A DNA stretch of 64,000 nucleotides. Source: Mycobacterium sp. SM1. GTDB taxonomy: Bacteria > Actinomycetota > Actinomycetes > Mycobacteriales > Mycobacteriaceae. Where the stretch lies: assembly GCF_018361265.1 (NCBI RefSeq), contig NZ_JAFLNH010000001.1, positions 1,178,001-1,242,000 on the forward strand, read 5' to 3'. Below, one piece after another: positions 63,886-64,000 of the stretch. The position numbers were made by a program, and so were the translations under genes. Position 1 is the first letter of the stretch. Every line of letters starts with the position of its first letter. The notes under the pieces were generated by a model. The model was not told the origin of the DNA and ran no database searches. It was given only the letters and a program-made list of their open reading frames with translations.

Positions 63886-64000
63886 GGGCTTCTCCTCTGC
63901 TTCACACGCGGCAACCACGCGCGCCACAACGCCCGTGAAGGAGCCGGGCAATTGAAGGCAATTGAATCTAACCGGCCACAGACCCGCGGGCCAAGGGATC

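Overview
The window is high-GC DNA from a Mycobacterium, most likely a slow grower. Gene content and order follow, in reverse, the M. tuberculosis H37Rv stretch from about Rv0204c back to Rv0130. I recognised the genes from remembered family sequences and made no database search. It is not M. tuberculosis: several blocks I expect there (bglS, sigG, lprO/Rv0180c, Rv0193c-Rv0197, mce1R and parts of Rv0149-Rv0163) are missing, and an IS1634-type insertion sequence and a phosphodiester glycosidase gene are present.

Layout. 1-8456: end of a flippase-like membrane protein, the Rv0203-like haem-binding exported protein divergent from mmpL11, an HTH protein, the orphan Mce-associated proteins OmamB/OmamA, and the zinc metalloprotease zmp1. 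8537-18923: an L,D-transpeptidase, an MFS exporter, the copper-sensing repressor ricR divergent from ilvD, an SPW membrane protein, an O-methyltransferase, the copper metallothionein mymT (48 aa), a metallohydrolase pair, a monoacylglycerol lipase and a pirin. 19083-22277: phosphodiester glycosidase and a complete IS element with a 5-bp target duplication. 22398-35389: the whole mce1 lipid-import operon on the minus strand (yrbE1A-yrbE1B-mce1ABCDEF-mam1ABCD), mostly overlapping or within 20 bp of each other. 35390-42086: a fadD5 relic where the first mce1 gene should be, an SRPBCC protein, an FAD-linked oxidase, a TetR regulator, a 41-aa protein and the proton-translocating transhydrogenase pntAa-pntAb-pntB. 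42248-53877: a doubtful small ORF, fadE2, ptpB, an SDR, an aldehyde dehydrogenase, two class I methyltransferases, a TetR regulator, a ClC channel/antiporter, an AlkA-type glycosylase, a SnoaL-like protein and a DUF427 protein. 53976-63885: a frameshifted methyltransferase, msrA, a small membrane protein, cyp138 divergent from its TetR, a molybdopterin-binding (TOBE) protein, ephF, a tandem DUF427 protein, a carotenoid oxygenase divergent from a TetR, a GNAT acetyltransferase and the MaoC hydratase htdZ.

How the parts fit. Two sets of genes are linked by regulation or function. (i) Copper: ricR and mymT both carry the same palindrome (TACCC-N5-GGGTA) in their promoters, so copper should relieve RicR repression of both its own gene and the metallothionein. 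(ii) Lipid and cell envelope: the Mce1 importer, the OmamA/OmamB accessory proteins, MmpL11, a monoacylglycerol lipase, FadE2 and HtdZ. The acyl-CoA ligase FadD5 that normally leads the mce1 operon is reduced to a C-terminal scrap.

The most notable observations are the fadD5 relic, paired operator palindromes in two TetR-divergent promoters (cyp138 and the carotenoid oxygenase), the RicR boxes with a duplicated mymT leader, two arrays of MIRU-like repeats, the IS element with clear ends, and a one-base frameshift in a methyltransferase gene. I did not find a clearly new multi-gene system such as a phage defence island, biosynthetic cluster or CRISPR array.
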